From: an uncultured Lachnospiraceae bacterium
Lineage (GTDB): Bacteria; Bacillota; Clostridia; Lachnospirales; Lachnospiraceae
DNA length: 29,864 bases
Assembly: GCA_910588405.1 (NCBI GenBank)
Contig: CAJUPT010000043.1
Location: 1-29,864 of the forward strand
Direction: 5' to 3'
Of this stretch, positions 22,160 through 29,864 are shown piece after piece. How positions within the stretch are numbered: the first letter of the stretch is position 1; each line of letters starts with the position of its first letter. A program made the position numbers and the translations under genes. Under the pieces are notes generated by a model, which did no database searches, was not told the origin of the DNA, and worked only from the letters and a program-made list of their open reading frames with translations.

Positions 22160-23058
22160 TTGAGGCAAAGCAGGTATCGAAATATTATGAGGACATAAAA
22201 GCTCTGGACCAGGTTTCCGTCACGATCAACGAGGGGAATGTGTTTGGCCTGGTGGGCACAAACGGCGCAGGGAAAAGCACCTTTATGCGGATTTTAAGCG
22301 GTGTGCTGAAAGCAGACCAGGGGGAGATTACCATCGACGGCCATCCGGTGTATGAGAATATGGAGGCCAAATCCCAGGTGTTCTATATCTCCGACGACCA
22401 GTATTTTTTTCCTTCCGGAACCCCTGCGGATATGGAGGTTTATTACCGGGTGGTGTATCCCCGGTTTGACCATGACCGGTTCGTAAAAATGATGGCCCAG
22501 TTTGACCTGGATAAAAAACGGAAGCTGCGCACCTTTTCCAAGGGCATGAAAAAACAGGTTTCCATTTTGCTGGGCATCTGTGCCAATACCAAATATCTGT
22601 TCTGCGACGAGACCTTCGACGGCCTGGACCCGGTGATGCGGCAGGCGGTGAAGAGCCTGTTTGCTCAGGAGATGACCAAACGGGGTATGACGCCGATTAT
22701 CGCTTCCCACAACCTGCGGGAGCTGGAGGACATCTGTGACCATGTGGGGCTTCTCCACAAAGGAGGCATCCTGTTTGCGAAGGATCTGGAGGAGATGAAA
22801 ATTTACATCCATAAGATCCAGTGCGTGTTCCGGGAGGAAGGGGACGCCGAACGGGCATTTGAGGGACTGGAAATTTTACAGCAGGAACAGAGAGGCTCTC
22901 TGTACACGGTGACTGCCAGAGGTACGAGGGAGGGCATTCTGCAAAAGATTCAGGAAACCGACCCGCTGTTCGCGGAGGTGCTTCCTTTGAGCTTGGAGGA
23001 AATATTTATCAGTGAGACGGAGGTGGCCGGTTATGACATCAAAAAGCTTGTTTTTTAA
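22156..23058 (+). CDS. ABC transporter ATP-binding protein
   Basis: This 300-residue ATPase is complete: Walker A GTNGAGKST (34-42), signature FSKGMKKQ (127-134), Walker B YLFCDE with E152, and an H-loop in IIASHNLRELED. The signature is the YtrB/BcrA-type SKGMKKQ rather than LSGGQ, common in exporters controlled by YtrA regulators. A C-terminal domain of about 90 residues follows. It overlaps the regulator gene by 4 bp and the permease gene by 26 bp. It powers the permease encoded next; the substrate is unknown, with cell-envelope stress or antimicrobial peptide export a common theme of the family. Confidence 0.93.
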   Translation: MIEAKQVSKYYEDIKALDQVSVTINEGNVFGLVGTNGAGKSTFMRILSGVLKADQGEITIDGHPVYENMEAKSQVFYISDDQYFFPSGTPADMEVYYRVVYPRFDHDRFVKMMAQFDLDKKRKLRTFSKGMKKQVSILLGICANTKYLFCDETFDGLDPVMRQAVKSLFAQEMTKRGMTPIIASHNLRELEDICDHVGLLHKGGILFAKDLEEMKIYIHKIQCVFREEGDAERAFEGLEILQQEQRGSLYTVTARGTREGILQKIQETDPLFAEVLPLSLEEIFISETEVAGYDIKKLVF

Positions 23059-25183
23059 ATTAATGCGGGAAGACGGGAAGCAGCGGCTGTGGAGCTTTGT
23101 GCTGGCCATAATCGTATTTTTCTTCTTTCTGCCGGTGGCGGGAGCCGCCCAGGTATCCGACCCGGTATCGGAGAAGATGCTCAGCGACACGGTGACCAAT
23201 TATATGATCGACATAAGTCCATTCTTTGCCGTCATCACGTTTATTGGTTCTATGATCTGCGGGATCAACGGGTTTTCTTACCTGCAGTCTAAGAAAAAAG
23301 TAGATTTTTACCACGGGATTCCAGTGCGCAGGGAGATACTGTATGCGGTCTCTTATCTGAACGGCATCCTGATTTACCTGGTTTCTTTTCTCGTAAACCT
23401 GTGTCTGTATCTGCTGATCGTGTCAGGAAAAAGCCTGACGCCCGGGCTGATGGTTCGGTATGCGTTCAGCGCGTTTGCCCTGCATCTGGTGAACTATCTG
23501 CTGCTGTATACGGTGGCGGTGATTGCGGTGATGCTGACCGGAAATATGCTGTCCGCCACCATGGGCTGTCTGATTCTGCATTTTTACGGAATCCTGATTC
23601 AGCTTTTAAACTGGGGTTTTCACAGCTATTTTTACGACACCTTCTGGACAAAAGGTCTGCGGCCCTATTTCTGGGCTTCTCCGGCGACGGCCTATATGGC
23701 GACGGCCTATATGGCGACGGCCAGCTCCCTGGAGTATAATATGAAACACTGGGGATTCCCCTGGGGAGATCTGGCCACGGTTCTGGCATTTTGGCTGGCG
23801 CTGACAGTGGCGGCGCTGCTTTTGTACCGGGGCCGTCCTTCGGAGGCGGCGGAGAGGGCCGTGGCTTTCCCAAAGACAAAACCGGTGATTTATCTGCTGC
23901 TCAGCGTGCCTGTGACGTTAAGCGGCGGATGGATGTTTGCTTCCATGGCCGCCCAGTATTCGGACGGCTGGATGATATTCGGCATGGTATGCGGCTGGCT
24001 TCTGGCCCACGGCGTTTTGCAGATTGTGATGGAGTCGGAATTTAAGGCGGCTTTCCGGGGCGGCGTTAAAATGGCCGTGGCAGGGGCGGCGGCTGCGGTG
24101 ATCACGGCAGTATTTGCATTTGACCTGACGGGCTTTGATACCTACATTCCGTCGGAAAGCCAGTTTTACAGTGCGGCGGTAGGCATGAGTAATCTCAATG
24201 AAAATGTTTTTATTGAGGAAGTAAACGGCAGAAGCCTGTACCGGGTGGATGTGCCTGTCAGTGAGATGTCCTTTACCGATTACGGGCTGCTGGTGGAGCT
24301 TTTGGAGGAAACGGAAGAATTCCGGAGCAAAGACGGCAGGATGGCCGTGAATGTGGCGGCAGATGGGGAAGAAAACGGAGCGAACTACGCGACAAACCTG
24401 TATGTGAAGTACTGCCTGAAAAACGGTAAGGTGGTATATCGGAATTACTGGCTGACTACTGATAAAAGAGATCTGGTGAACCGGGTTTTTACCGATAAGT
24501 CTTTTAAAGAAGGCTGTTATCCCATTCTGACCCGTTCGGAGGAAGAAATCGGGAATGCCTACTTTTACAACGGAATCAACTCCTCAGTCCGGCTGGATGT
24601 ATCCCATGCGGAGCTGATGCGTTTGTTTCGCACCTTTTGCGAGGAGTACAGAGGGCTGACCCTTTATGATATGGAAGAAATTCCTTTTGGCACGCTGACA
24701 TTCGCGAAAGATAAGAATGAGGGGGAGCCTGACTACTATGTGTATCCGTCCATGACCGAGACCATCGGACTGCTGGCCGACGCGGGGATGAAGTCCCGGC
24801 AGCAGGCTGTCAGGGCAGATACCCGGATTACCATATCGACGCCGGAGCTGTACTATTTTCTTCAGGGCGAAGGTCTGGTAGAAGGCACCGACGTGCCGGA
24901 AGTTACTTATACGGGAGAGAAAGCCGAACAGTTGCTGGAAGCGGCGGCCCCTTCCGACTGGATGTGGGAAAATACGATGGTATTAAGGCGGGAAAATAAG
25001 ATTGATTTTGTCATATCCGTGTCCGGAGGACCCGATGAGAACGGGAATGAGACATATGAAAGCTATAGCTTCGCAATGGGCCGGGTGCCGGATTTTGTCC
25101 GGGAGGACCTGAATCTGGATGAGCTGGAACGGCTGCAGGACCAGGCGAATGAGCGGATGGCGGAGGATTGGGAAGTGGAATAG
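23033..25183 (+). CDS. ABC transporter permease with C-terminal DUF6449-like domain
   Basis: The protein is 716 residues from ATG 23033, which has GGAGGTGG upstream. The N-terminal 370 residues hold about eight hydrophobic segments: RLWSFVLAIIVFFFFLPVAG, FFAVITFIGSMICG, the LIYLVSFLVNLCLYLLIV and LLLYTVAVIAVMLTG pair, and four more up to AVAGAAAAVITAVFAF. The remaining 330 residues are hydrophilic and probably extracytoplasmic, as in the DUF6449-containing permeases of Lachnospiraceae. It overlaps the ATPase gene by 26 bp. A 15-bp repeat encodes ATAYM twice plus ATA (see 23683-23722). The large external domain suggests sensing or binding of an envelope ligand. Confidence 0.88.
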   Translation: MTSKSLFFKLMREDGKQRLWSFVLAIIVFFFFLPVAGAAQVSDPVSEKMLSDTVTNYMIDISPFFAVITFIGSMICGINGFSYLQSKKKVDFYHGIPVRREILYAVSYLNGILIYLVSFLVNLCLYLLIVSGKSLTPGLMVRYAFSAFALHLVNYLLLYTVAVIAVMLTGNMLSATMGCLILHFYGILIQLLNWGFHSYFYDTFWTKGLRPYFWASPATAYMATAYMATASSLEYNMKHWGFPWGDLATVLAFWLALTVAALLLYRGRPSEAAERAVAFPKTKPVIYLLLSVPVTLSGGWMFASMAAQYSDGWMIFGMVCGWLLAHGVLQIVMESEFKAAFRGGVKMAVAGAAAAVITAVFAFDLTGFDTYIPSESQFYSAAVGMSNLNENVFIEEVNGRSLYRVDVPVSEMSFTDYGLLVELLEETEEFRSKDGRMAVNVAADGEENGANYATNLYVKYCLKNGKVVYRNYWLTTDKRDLVNRVFTDKSFKEGCYPILTRSEEEIGNAYFYNGINSSVRLDVSHAELMRLFRTFCEEYRGLTLYDMEEIPFGTLTFAKDKNEGEPDYYVYPSMTETIGLLADAGMKSRQQAVRADTRITISTPELYYFLQGEGLVEGTDVPEVTYTGEKAEQLLEAAAPSDWMWENTMVLRRENKIDFVISVSGGPDENGNETYESYSFAMGRVPDFVREDLNLDELERLQDQANERMAEDWEVE
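23683..23722 (+). repeat. In-frame 15-bp tandem repeat in the permease gene
   Basis: GGCGACGGCCTATAT occurs at 23683-23697 and 23698-23712 and again for its first 10 bases at 23713-23722. It encodes the repeated ATAYM residues in a loop between membrane helices. Slippage would add or remove five residues without breaking the frame. Confidence 0.85.
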
Positions 25184-25193
25184 TAATTTATGT

Positions 25194-25221
25194 TTGCATT
25201 TTACTTTTTATCATGTATAAT
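25194..25221 (+). promoter_or_regulatory. Promoter of the pyruvate:ferredoxin oxidoreductase gene
   Basis: TTGCAT (25194-25199) and a perfect TATAAT (25216-25221) are 16 bp apart. Transcription would begin near 25228, within the left arm of the hairpin 25224-25254, giving a leader of about 168 nt. Confidence 0.6.
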
Positions 25222-25223
25222 AA

Positions 25224-25357
25224 TAGGCGAGGGAAAGGGGATTTCCCTCGCCTAACCTGTTTATGCGCACGCCTGCGCAAAAGACGCGGCTGTCTGCGGC
25301 GGCTGTGGGTGCCGCGGGTGTGTCAGTACATGGGGGGTTAAGTGTTTTCAGCCCCCT
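25224..25357 (+). promoter_or_regulatory. Structured leader of the pyruvate:ferredoxin oxidoreductase gene
   Basis: Three hairpins are visible. TAGGCGAGGGAAA pairs with TTTCCCTCGCCTA (25224-25236 with 25242-25254, 13 bp, 5-nt loop). TGCGCA-CGCC-TGCGCA forms a second (25264-25279). GGGGGGTT pairs with AGCCCCCT (25332-25339 with 25350-25357). Between them lies a GC-rich stretch. The first hairpin has no T-run after it, so it could be either the terminator of the ABC operon or a 5'-end structure of the new transcript. I match it to no known riboswitch. Confidence 0.45.
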
Positions 25358-25395
25358 GATATCACCATATAAAATTCGTAGGAGGAAATACGATA

Positions 25396-28300
25396 ATGGC
25401 TAGAAAAATGAAAACCATGGATGGCAACCATGCTGCGGCTCATGTGTCATACGCATATACCGAAGTAGCGGCGATTTATCCGATTACCCCTTCCTCTGTA
25501 ATGGCGGAAGCGGTGGACGAGTGGGCAACTGACGGAAGAAAGAACATTTTCGGTCAGGAGGTTCAGGTGATCGAGATGCAGTCCGAGGCGGGTGCCGCAG
25601 GCGCCGTACACGGCTCTTTGGCAGCGGGCGCGCTGACCACCACCTTTACGGCTTCTCAGGGTCTGTTATTGATGATTCCGAATCTTTATAAAATCGCCGG
25701 CGAGCAGCTTCCGGGCGTGTTCAACGTATCTGCCCGTGCCCTGGCTTCTCATGCCCTGTCTATTTTCGGCGACCATTCCGACGTGATGGCATGCCGTCAG
25801 ACCGGCTGCGCCCTGCTGTGTGAGTCCAGCGTTCAGGAAGTGATGGACCTGACGCCCGTAGCTCACTGCGCGGCAATCAAGGGAAGAGTGCCTTTCCTGA
25901 ATTTCTTCGACGGTTTCCGTACTTCCCACGAGATCCAGAAGATCGAAGCATGGGATTATGAGGATCTGAAGGACATGGTTGATTTAGATGCGGTACAGGC
26001 TTACAGAGACAGCGCTCTGAATCCCAACCATCCCTGCCAGAGAGGCTCGGCTCAGAACCCGGATATCTTCTTCCAGGCCAGAGAGGCGTGCAACCCCTAT
26101 TATGAAGAACTTCCTGCGATCGTTCAGGAATATATGGACAAAGTAAATGCCAAGATCGGCACAGACTATAAACTGTTTAACTATCACGGCGCGAAGGACG
26201 CGGAGCACGTGATTATCGCCATGGGTTCCGTGTGTGACACCATCGACGAGACACTGGCATATCTGACGGCGGCCGGAGAAAAAGTGGGCGTGGTAAAGGT
26301 GCGCCTGTACCGTCCTTTCAGCGCCAAGGCCCTGATCGAGGCGATTCCCGATACCGTGAAGCAGATCAGCGTTCTGGACAGAACAAAAGAACCCGGTTCC
26401 ATGGGCGAGCCGCTGTATCTGGATGTGGTGGCAGCGTTAAAGGGCAGCAAGTTTGACGCAGTGCCCGTATTCTCCGGACGTTACGGACTGGGCTCCAAGG
26501 ATACCACGCCCGGACAGATTATCGCCGTATACCGGAATCATGAGAAGGCGGTATTCACCATCGGCATCACCGACGACGTGACCAATCTCTCCCTGGAAGT
26601 AAAGGAGAATCCCGATACCACCCCTGCCTCCACCATCAGCTGCAAGTTCTGGGGCCTGGGCGCGGACGGTACGGTAGGCGCGAACAAAAACTCCATCAAG
26701 ATTATCGGTGACAATACGGATATGTATGCCCAGGCGTACTTTGACTATGATTCCAAGAAGTCAGGCGGCGTGACCATCTCCCACCTCCGTTTCGGAAAGG
26801 ACCCGATCCGGTCCACCTACCTGATTTCCATGGCAAATTTCGTAGCCTGCCACAATCCTTCCTATGTGCGCAAGTACAACATGGTGCAGGATATCAAGGA
26901 CGGCGGAACCTTCCTGTTGAACTGTTCTTGGGATCTGGCGGGGCTTGAGGAGCATCTGCCCGGACAGGCCAAGAGATATATTGCGGAGCACAACATTAAA
27001 TTATATACCATCGACGGCGTAAAAATCGGTATTGAGACCGGCATGGGCCCGACCCGCATCAACACCATCCTCCAGTCCGCTTTCTTCAAGCTGGCAAATA
27101 TCATTCCCGAGGACAAAGCCATCGAGCTGATGAAAAAAGCGGCTCAGGCGACCTACGGAAGAAAAGGCGAGGATGTGGTAAAGAAGAACTGGGCGGCCAT
27201 CGAAGAAGGGGCCAAGCAGGTAGTGGAGATCCAGGTGCCTGAAAGCTGGAAGAACTGTGGCGACGAGACGATGGGCATGACGGCTTCCGGAGACCGGAAG
27301 GACGTGGTTGACTTTGTGAACAATATCCAGATCCCCATTAATATGCAGGAAGGCAACAAACTGCCCGTATCTGCCTTTAAGCCCTATGTGGACGGCTCCA
27401 CCCCTTCCGGCGCTTCCGCGTTTGAGAAGCGGGGCATCGCGGTGAATGTTCCCGTGTGGAATCCGGAGAACTGTATCCAGTGTAACTTCTGTTCCTATGT
27501 GTGCCCCCATGCGGTTATCCGTCCGGTGGCCATGACGGAAGCGGAAGCTGCCGCAATGCCTGAGGGTACGCAGACATTGCAGATGACGGGCCTGAAAGAG
27601 CTGAAATTTGCCATTACCGTTTCCGCTCTTGACTGTACGGGCTGCGGTTCCTGTGCGAATGTCTGCCCCGGAAAGAAGGGTGACAAGGCGCTGACCATGC
27701 AGCCGCTGGCGGAGCATGAGGGACAGCAGGTGATCTTTGACGCCGGACAGAAGGTTCCGAGAAAGGCTGAGGTTGCCGAGAAGTTTAAAGAGACCACCGT
27801 AAAGGGCAGCCAGTTTAAGCAGCCGCTGCTAGAGTTCTCCGGCGCCTGCGCAGGCTGCGGCGAAACCCCTTACGCGAAACTGATTACCCAGTTGTTCGGC
27901 GACAGAATGTATATCGCCAACGCGACGGGATGTTCCTCCATCTGGGGCAACTCCTCACCCTCCACGCCTTACACGGTGAATGAAAAAGGACGGGGTCCCG
28001 CATGGGATAACTCTCTGTTTGAGGATAATGCGGAGTTTGGCTATGGTATGCTGCTGGCCCAGAACGCCATCAGAAACCGTCTGAAAGAAGAAGTGGAAGA
28101 ACTGGCCGCGAACGCAAAGACCGACGCGGTGAAGGAAGCATGCCAGGGCTGGCTGGATACTTTTGGAAACGGCGCGGCAAACGGCGCGGCTTCCGAGAAG
28201 CTTGTTGAGGCGCTTGAAAACTGCAAGTGCACCAGCGAGAGAAAGCTGGCGATCCTGAAAGAAAAAGATTTCCTGGCCAAGAAGTCCCAGTGGGTATTTG

Positions 28301-28947
28301 GCGGCGACGGCTGGGCATATGATATCGGCTTTGGCGGCGTGGACCATGTGCTGGCCAGCGGCAAGGATATCAATATCATGGTATTTGACACCGAGGTTTA
28401 CTCCAATACCGGCGGTCAGGCATCCAAATCCACTCCTGTGGGTGCGGTGGCTCAGTTTGCGGCAGGCGGCAAGGATGTGAAGAAGAAAGACCTGGCCCAG
28501 ATCGCCATGAGCTACGGCTATGTATATGTGGCCCAGATCGCCATGGGCGCGGACTACAACCAGACCGTGAAGGCCATCGCCGAGGCAGAGGCTTATCCGG
28601 GACCTTCCCTGATCATCGCCTACGCTCCTTGTATCAACCATGGTATCAAGGCTGGCATGAGCAAGGCCCAGACCGAGGAGAAGATGGCTGTGGAGGCCGG
28701 TTACTGGCATCTGTTCCGGTTCAATCCGGCACTGGCCGAGGAAGGACAGAATCCTTTCTCCCTGGACAGCAAGGCGCCCAGCGAAAGCTATCAGGAATTT
28801 ATCAAAGGCGAGGTTCGTTACTCCTCCCTGGCGCTGAAAAACCCTGAGCGGGCACAGAAGCTGTTCGATCAGTCCGAGGCAAACGCAGCGGCCAAATACG
28901 CGCATCTGAGCAAACTGGTGGCGCTGTACGCGGCGGAAGAAAAATAA
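25396..28947 (+). CDS. nifJ: Pyruvate:ferredoxin (flavodoxin) oxidoreductase
   Basis: This 1183-residue, single-chain enzyme oxidises pyruvate and CoA to acetyl-CoA and CO2, reducing ferredoxin (EC 1.2.7.1), a central step of clostridial fermentation. All parts are present in the standard order: an N-terminal pyrimidine-binding domain with YPITPSSVMAE, the CoA/transketolase-like domains, and a ferredoxin domain with two 4Fe-4S motifs (C693, C696, C699, C703 and C747, C750, C753, C757). The TPP-binding region GDGWAYDIGFGGVDHVLASG follows, and the proximal cluster ligands are C818, C821, C846 and C1079. AGGAGG lies about 10 bp before the ATG. It is monocistronic, with a promoter at 25194-25221 and a hairpin after the stop. 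Codon use is strongly C/G-ending compared with neighbours, consistent with high expression. Confidence 0.97.
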   Translation: MARKMKTMDGNHAAAHVSYAYTEVAAIYPITPSSVMAEAVDEWATDGRKNIFGQEVQVIEMQSEAGAAGAVHGSLAAGALTTTFTASQGLLLMIPNLYKIAGEQLPGVFNVSARALASHALSIFGDHSDVMACRQTGCALLCESSVQEVMDLTPVAHCAAIKGRVPFLNFFDGFRTSHEIQKIEAWDYEDLKDMVDLDAVQAYRDSALNPNHPCQRGSAQNPDIFFQAREACNPYYEELPAIVQEYMDKVNAKIGTDYKLFNYHGAKDAEHVIIAMGSVCDTIDETLAYLTAAGEKVGVVKVRLYRPFSAKALIEAIPDTVKQISVLDRTKEPGSMGEPLYLDVVAALKGSKFDAVPVFSGRYGLGSKDTTPGQIIAVYRNHEKAVFTIGITDDVTNLSLEVKENPDTTPASTISCKFWGLGADGTVGANKNSIKIIGDNTDMYAQAYFDYDSKKSGGVTISHLRFGKDPIRSTYLISMANFVACHNPSYVRKYNMVQDIKDGGTFLLNCSWDLAGLEEHLPGQAKRYIAEHNIKLYTIDGVKIGIETGMGPTRINTILQSAFFKLANIIPEDKAIELMKKAAQATYGRKGEDVVKKNWAAIEEGAKQVVEIQVPESWKNCGDETMGMTASGDRKDVVDFVNNIQIPINMQEGNKLPVSAFKPYVDGSTPSGASAFEKRGIAVNVPVWNPENCIQCNFCSYVCPHAVIRPVAMTEAEAAAMPEGTQTLQMTGLKELKFAITVSALDCTGCGSCANVCPGKKGDKALTMQPLAEHEGQQVIFDAGQKVPRKAEVAEKFKETTVKGSQFKQPLLEFSGACAGCGETPYAKLITQLFGDRMYIANATGCSSIWGNSSPSTPYTVNEKGRGPAWDNSLFEDNAEFGYGMLLAQNAIRNRLKEEVEELAANAKTDAVKEACQGWLDTFGNGAANGAASEKLVEALENCKCTSERKLAILKEKDFLAKKSQWVFGGDGWAYDIGFGGVDHVLASGKDINIMVFDTEVYSNTGGQASKSTPVGAVAQFAAGGKDVKKKDLAQIAMSYGYVYVAQIAMGADYNQTVKAIAEAEAYPGPSLIIAYAPCINHGIKAGMSKAQTEEKMAVEAGYWHLFRFNPALAEEGQNPFSLDSKAPSESYQEFIKGEVRYSSLALKNPERAQKLFDQSEANAAAKYAHLSKLVALYAAEEK

Positions 28948-28971
28948 AAAACACTGTGACTGTTTGAGATG

Positions 28972-29014
28972 ATTCGGGCGAAAGCGGAAGAAGCGCTTTC
29001 GTTTCCGCCCGAAT
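28972..29014 (+). terminator. Hairpin after the pyruvate:ferredoxin oxidoreductase gene
   Basis: ATTCGGGCG (28972-28980) pairs with CGCCCGAAT (29006-29014), with an inner CGAAAGCG/CGCTTTCG stem. The hairpin starts 25 bp after the stop codon. There is no T-run behind it, so it may stabilise the mRNA end rather than terminate by itself. Confidence 0.5.
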
Positions 29015-29031
29015 GGTCTGTGCGGATATTG

Positions 29032-29092
29032 TACTGTCCATATCTTTTATGAATATGGGCAGTATGGTATCTTTACGGGAATCGGTGATCCC
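29032..29092 (+). promoter_or_regulatory. Possible structured leader or attenuator of xpt
   Basis: TACTGTCCATAT (29032-29043) pairs with ATATGGGCAGTA (29053-29064) over 12 bp including one G-T, with a 9-nt loop. A smaller stem follows, GGGA-TC with GA-TCCC (29077-29092, one bulged A), and after it CTTTCTTTC. The order of a large hairpin and then a small stem with a pyrimidine tract recalls an attenuator. It lacks the conserved core of a purine riboswitch. The remaining 100 bases up to xpt show nothing else. Confidence 0.35.
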
Positions 29093-29193
29093 CTTTCTTT
29101 CATTGCTGAGACGGCAGGGGAAGCAGCCGGAGGACAGAAGAAGCGCAGAAGGCAGGAATATCTGCGGGAATCTGCGTCAGGAGAGCGGAAACG

Positions 29194-29769
29194 ATGAAAT
29201 TACTGGAAGATAAAATTCGAAAAGACGGAGTCGTAAAAGATGGCGGCGTGCTGAAGGTGGACGGTTTCCTGAACCATCAGATGGATATCGAACTGTTTGA
29301 TGAGATGGGCAAAGAGTGGAAACGGCTGTTTGCTGATGTGCCGGTGAATAAGATTCTTACCATCGAGGCTTCGGGAATCGGCATGGCCTGTATTGCCGCG
29401 CAGCATTTTCATGTGCCGGTGGTATTTGCGAAAAAGGCGCAGAGTCTGAATATCGACGGCGAGGTTTATACGGCAAAGGTGGAGTCCTTTACACATGGAC
29501 GGGTGTATGATGTAATCGTGTCTAAAAAGTTTCTGGGACCGGAGGACCATGTCCTGATTATTGATGATTTCCTGGCAAACGGCAAAGCGCTGGAAGGATT
29601 GATTCAGATCGTGGAAAGCGCAGGGGCAACGCTGGAGGGCGTGGGGATCGCTATTGAAAAGGGCTTTCAGCCCGGCGGTGAGCTGATCCGCAGTAAAGGT
29701 GTCAGGGTAGAGTCGCTGGCGGTAGTAGAGTCGATGGATGCGGAGAACGGCGTGAGATTCCGCGGGTAG
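29194..29769 (+). CDS. xpt: Xanthine phosphoribosyltransferase
   Basis: This 191-residue protein has the length and motifs of Xpt, which converts xanthine and PRPP to XMP in purine salvage (EC 2.4.2.22). It opens MKLLEDKIRKDGVV and has EASGIGMACIAAQ, then PVVFAKKAQSLN. The PRPP-binding motif LIIDDFLANGKAL covers about 121-133, with D124 and D125 the pyrophosphate-contacting acidic pair. AGGAG lies 10-11 bp before the ATG. It stands 246 bp after the oxidoreductase gene and appears to be transcribed on its own. Many Firmicutes control xpt by a purine riboswitch, but I do not find one here. Confidence 0.95.
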   Translation: MKLLEDKIRKDGVVKDGGVLKVDGFLNHQMDIELFDEMGKEWKRLFADVPVNKILTIEASGIGMACIAAQHFHVPVVFAKKAQSLNIDGEVYTAKVESFTHGRVYDVIVSKKFLGPEDHVLIIDDFLANGKALEGLIQIVESAGATLEGVGIAIEKGFQPGGELIRSKGVRVESLAVVESMDAENGVRFRG

Positions 29770-29864
29770 TTTACAAAGATCCGGTTTGCGGTTATTTTTG
29801 CGGTTAATTTGGGTTCATTGTAAAATAAGATGCGACAAGGGAAATATACTCTAAAGCATCTTAT
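29770..29864. other. AT-rich end of window with short repeats
   Basis: There is no gene. TTTGCGGTTA occurs twice (29785-29794 and 29797-29806). ATAAGATGC (29825-29833) is inverted as GCATCTTAT at 29856-29864, and the arm may continue past the window edge. This could be a terminator or operator for the next gene, which cannot be judged here. Confidence 0.3.

Noticed and set aside
27955..28905. 316-codon open frame on the minus strand inside the oxidoreductase gene
   Set aside because: It is antisense to a strongly conserved coding region, lacks a Shine-Dalgarno and recognisable domains, and is explained by the codon bias of the real gene.
29020..29110. Purine riboswitch before xpt
   Set aside because: ATATGG is present, but the conserved TCTACC, CCGTAAA and GACTA-type junction elements and the three-way junction arrangement are not found.

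Overview
The window looks like chromosomal DNA of a strictly anaerobic, Gram-positive Clostridia member, most likely a Lachnospiraceae-type gut bacterium. The basis is family content: a large one-subunit pyruvate:ferredoxin oxidoreductase, AAA-ATPase/PD-(D/E)XK proteins, a DUF5662 protein, a YtrA-type GntR/ABC operon with a long extracytoplasmic permease tail, VanZ, and a CotH/VTC/DUF4956 cluster. Shine-Dalgarno sites are strong AGGAGG types and promoters are sigma-A-like. No rRNA, tRNA, CRISPR array, IS transposase or prophage gene is visible.

Layout. 1-2.2 kb: a truncated AAA-ATPase-like gene facing a full-length paralogue. 2.2-3.9 kb: a small membrane protein and mannonate dehydratase (uxuA), minus strand. 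4.1-7.4 kb: a promoter, a perfect 109-bp tandem duplication, an SH3-domain lipoprotein, a SAM methyltransferase and the redox chaperone Hsp33 (hslO). 7.6-8.7 kb: a cold-shock protein and a DUF5662 protein, divergent. 8.7-11.5 kb: a MoxR-type ATPase plus VWA-protein pair, minus strand. 11.7-13.7 kb: an RsmF-type rRNA methyltransferase and a VanZ protein. 13.7-19.1 kb: a divergent cluster with a VTC polyphosphate-polymerase-like protein and DUF4956 membrane protein on the minus strand and two tandem CotH-kinase paralogues on the plus strand. 19.1-21.2 kb: pyrF and a family 2 glycosyltransferase, minus strand. 21.4-25.2 kb: a GntR(YtrA)-ABC ATPase-permease operon with a recognisable promoter and operator. 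25.2-28.9 kb: pyruvate:ferredoxin oxidoreductase with a structured leader. 29.2-29.8 kb: xanthine phosphoribosyltransferase (xpt).

The most unusual signal is a dispersed structured element of about 100 bp. It lies immediately 5' of the ribosome-binding site of unrelated genes and always has the same orientation as the gene. Full copies precede the SH3 lipoprotein gene (two identical tandem copies), the DUF4956 gene and pyrF. The 3' tail alone precedes the VWA and MoxR genes, with a weaker match before hslO. The copies differ in sequence but keep a long two-stem hairpin with compensatory base changes, an 8-nt one-sided bulge, and a tail of the type CTGYAGCGGAACTATAAATAGGAGG (long form split as CTGYAGCGGAAC + TATAAATAGGAGG) running into the Shine-Dalgarno. 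This suggests a leader-RNA element, or a mobile repeat that supplies leaders. I do not recognise it as a named family.

The second interesting unit is the CotH/VTC/DUF4956 cluster, whose parts suggest a membrane-linked polyphosphate or phosphotransfer system acting on surface proteins. Its biochemistry here is inferred from family knowledge only.
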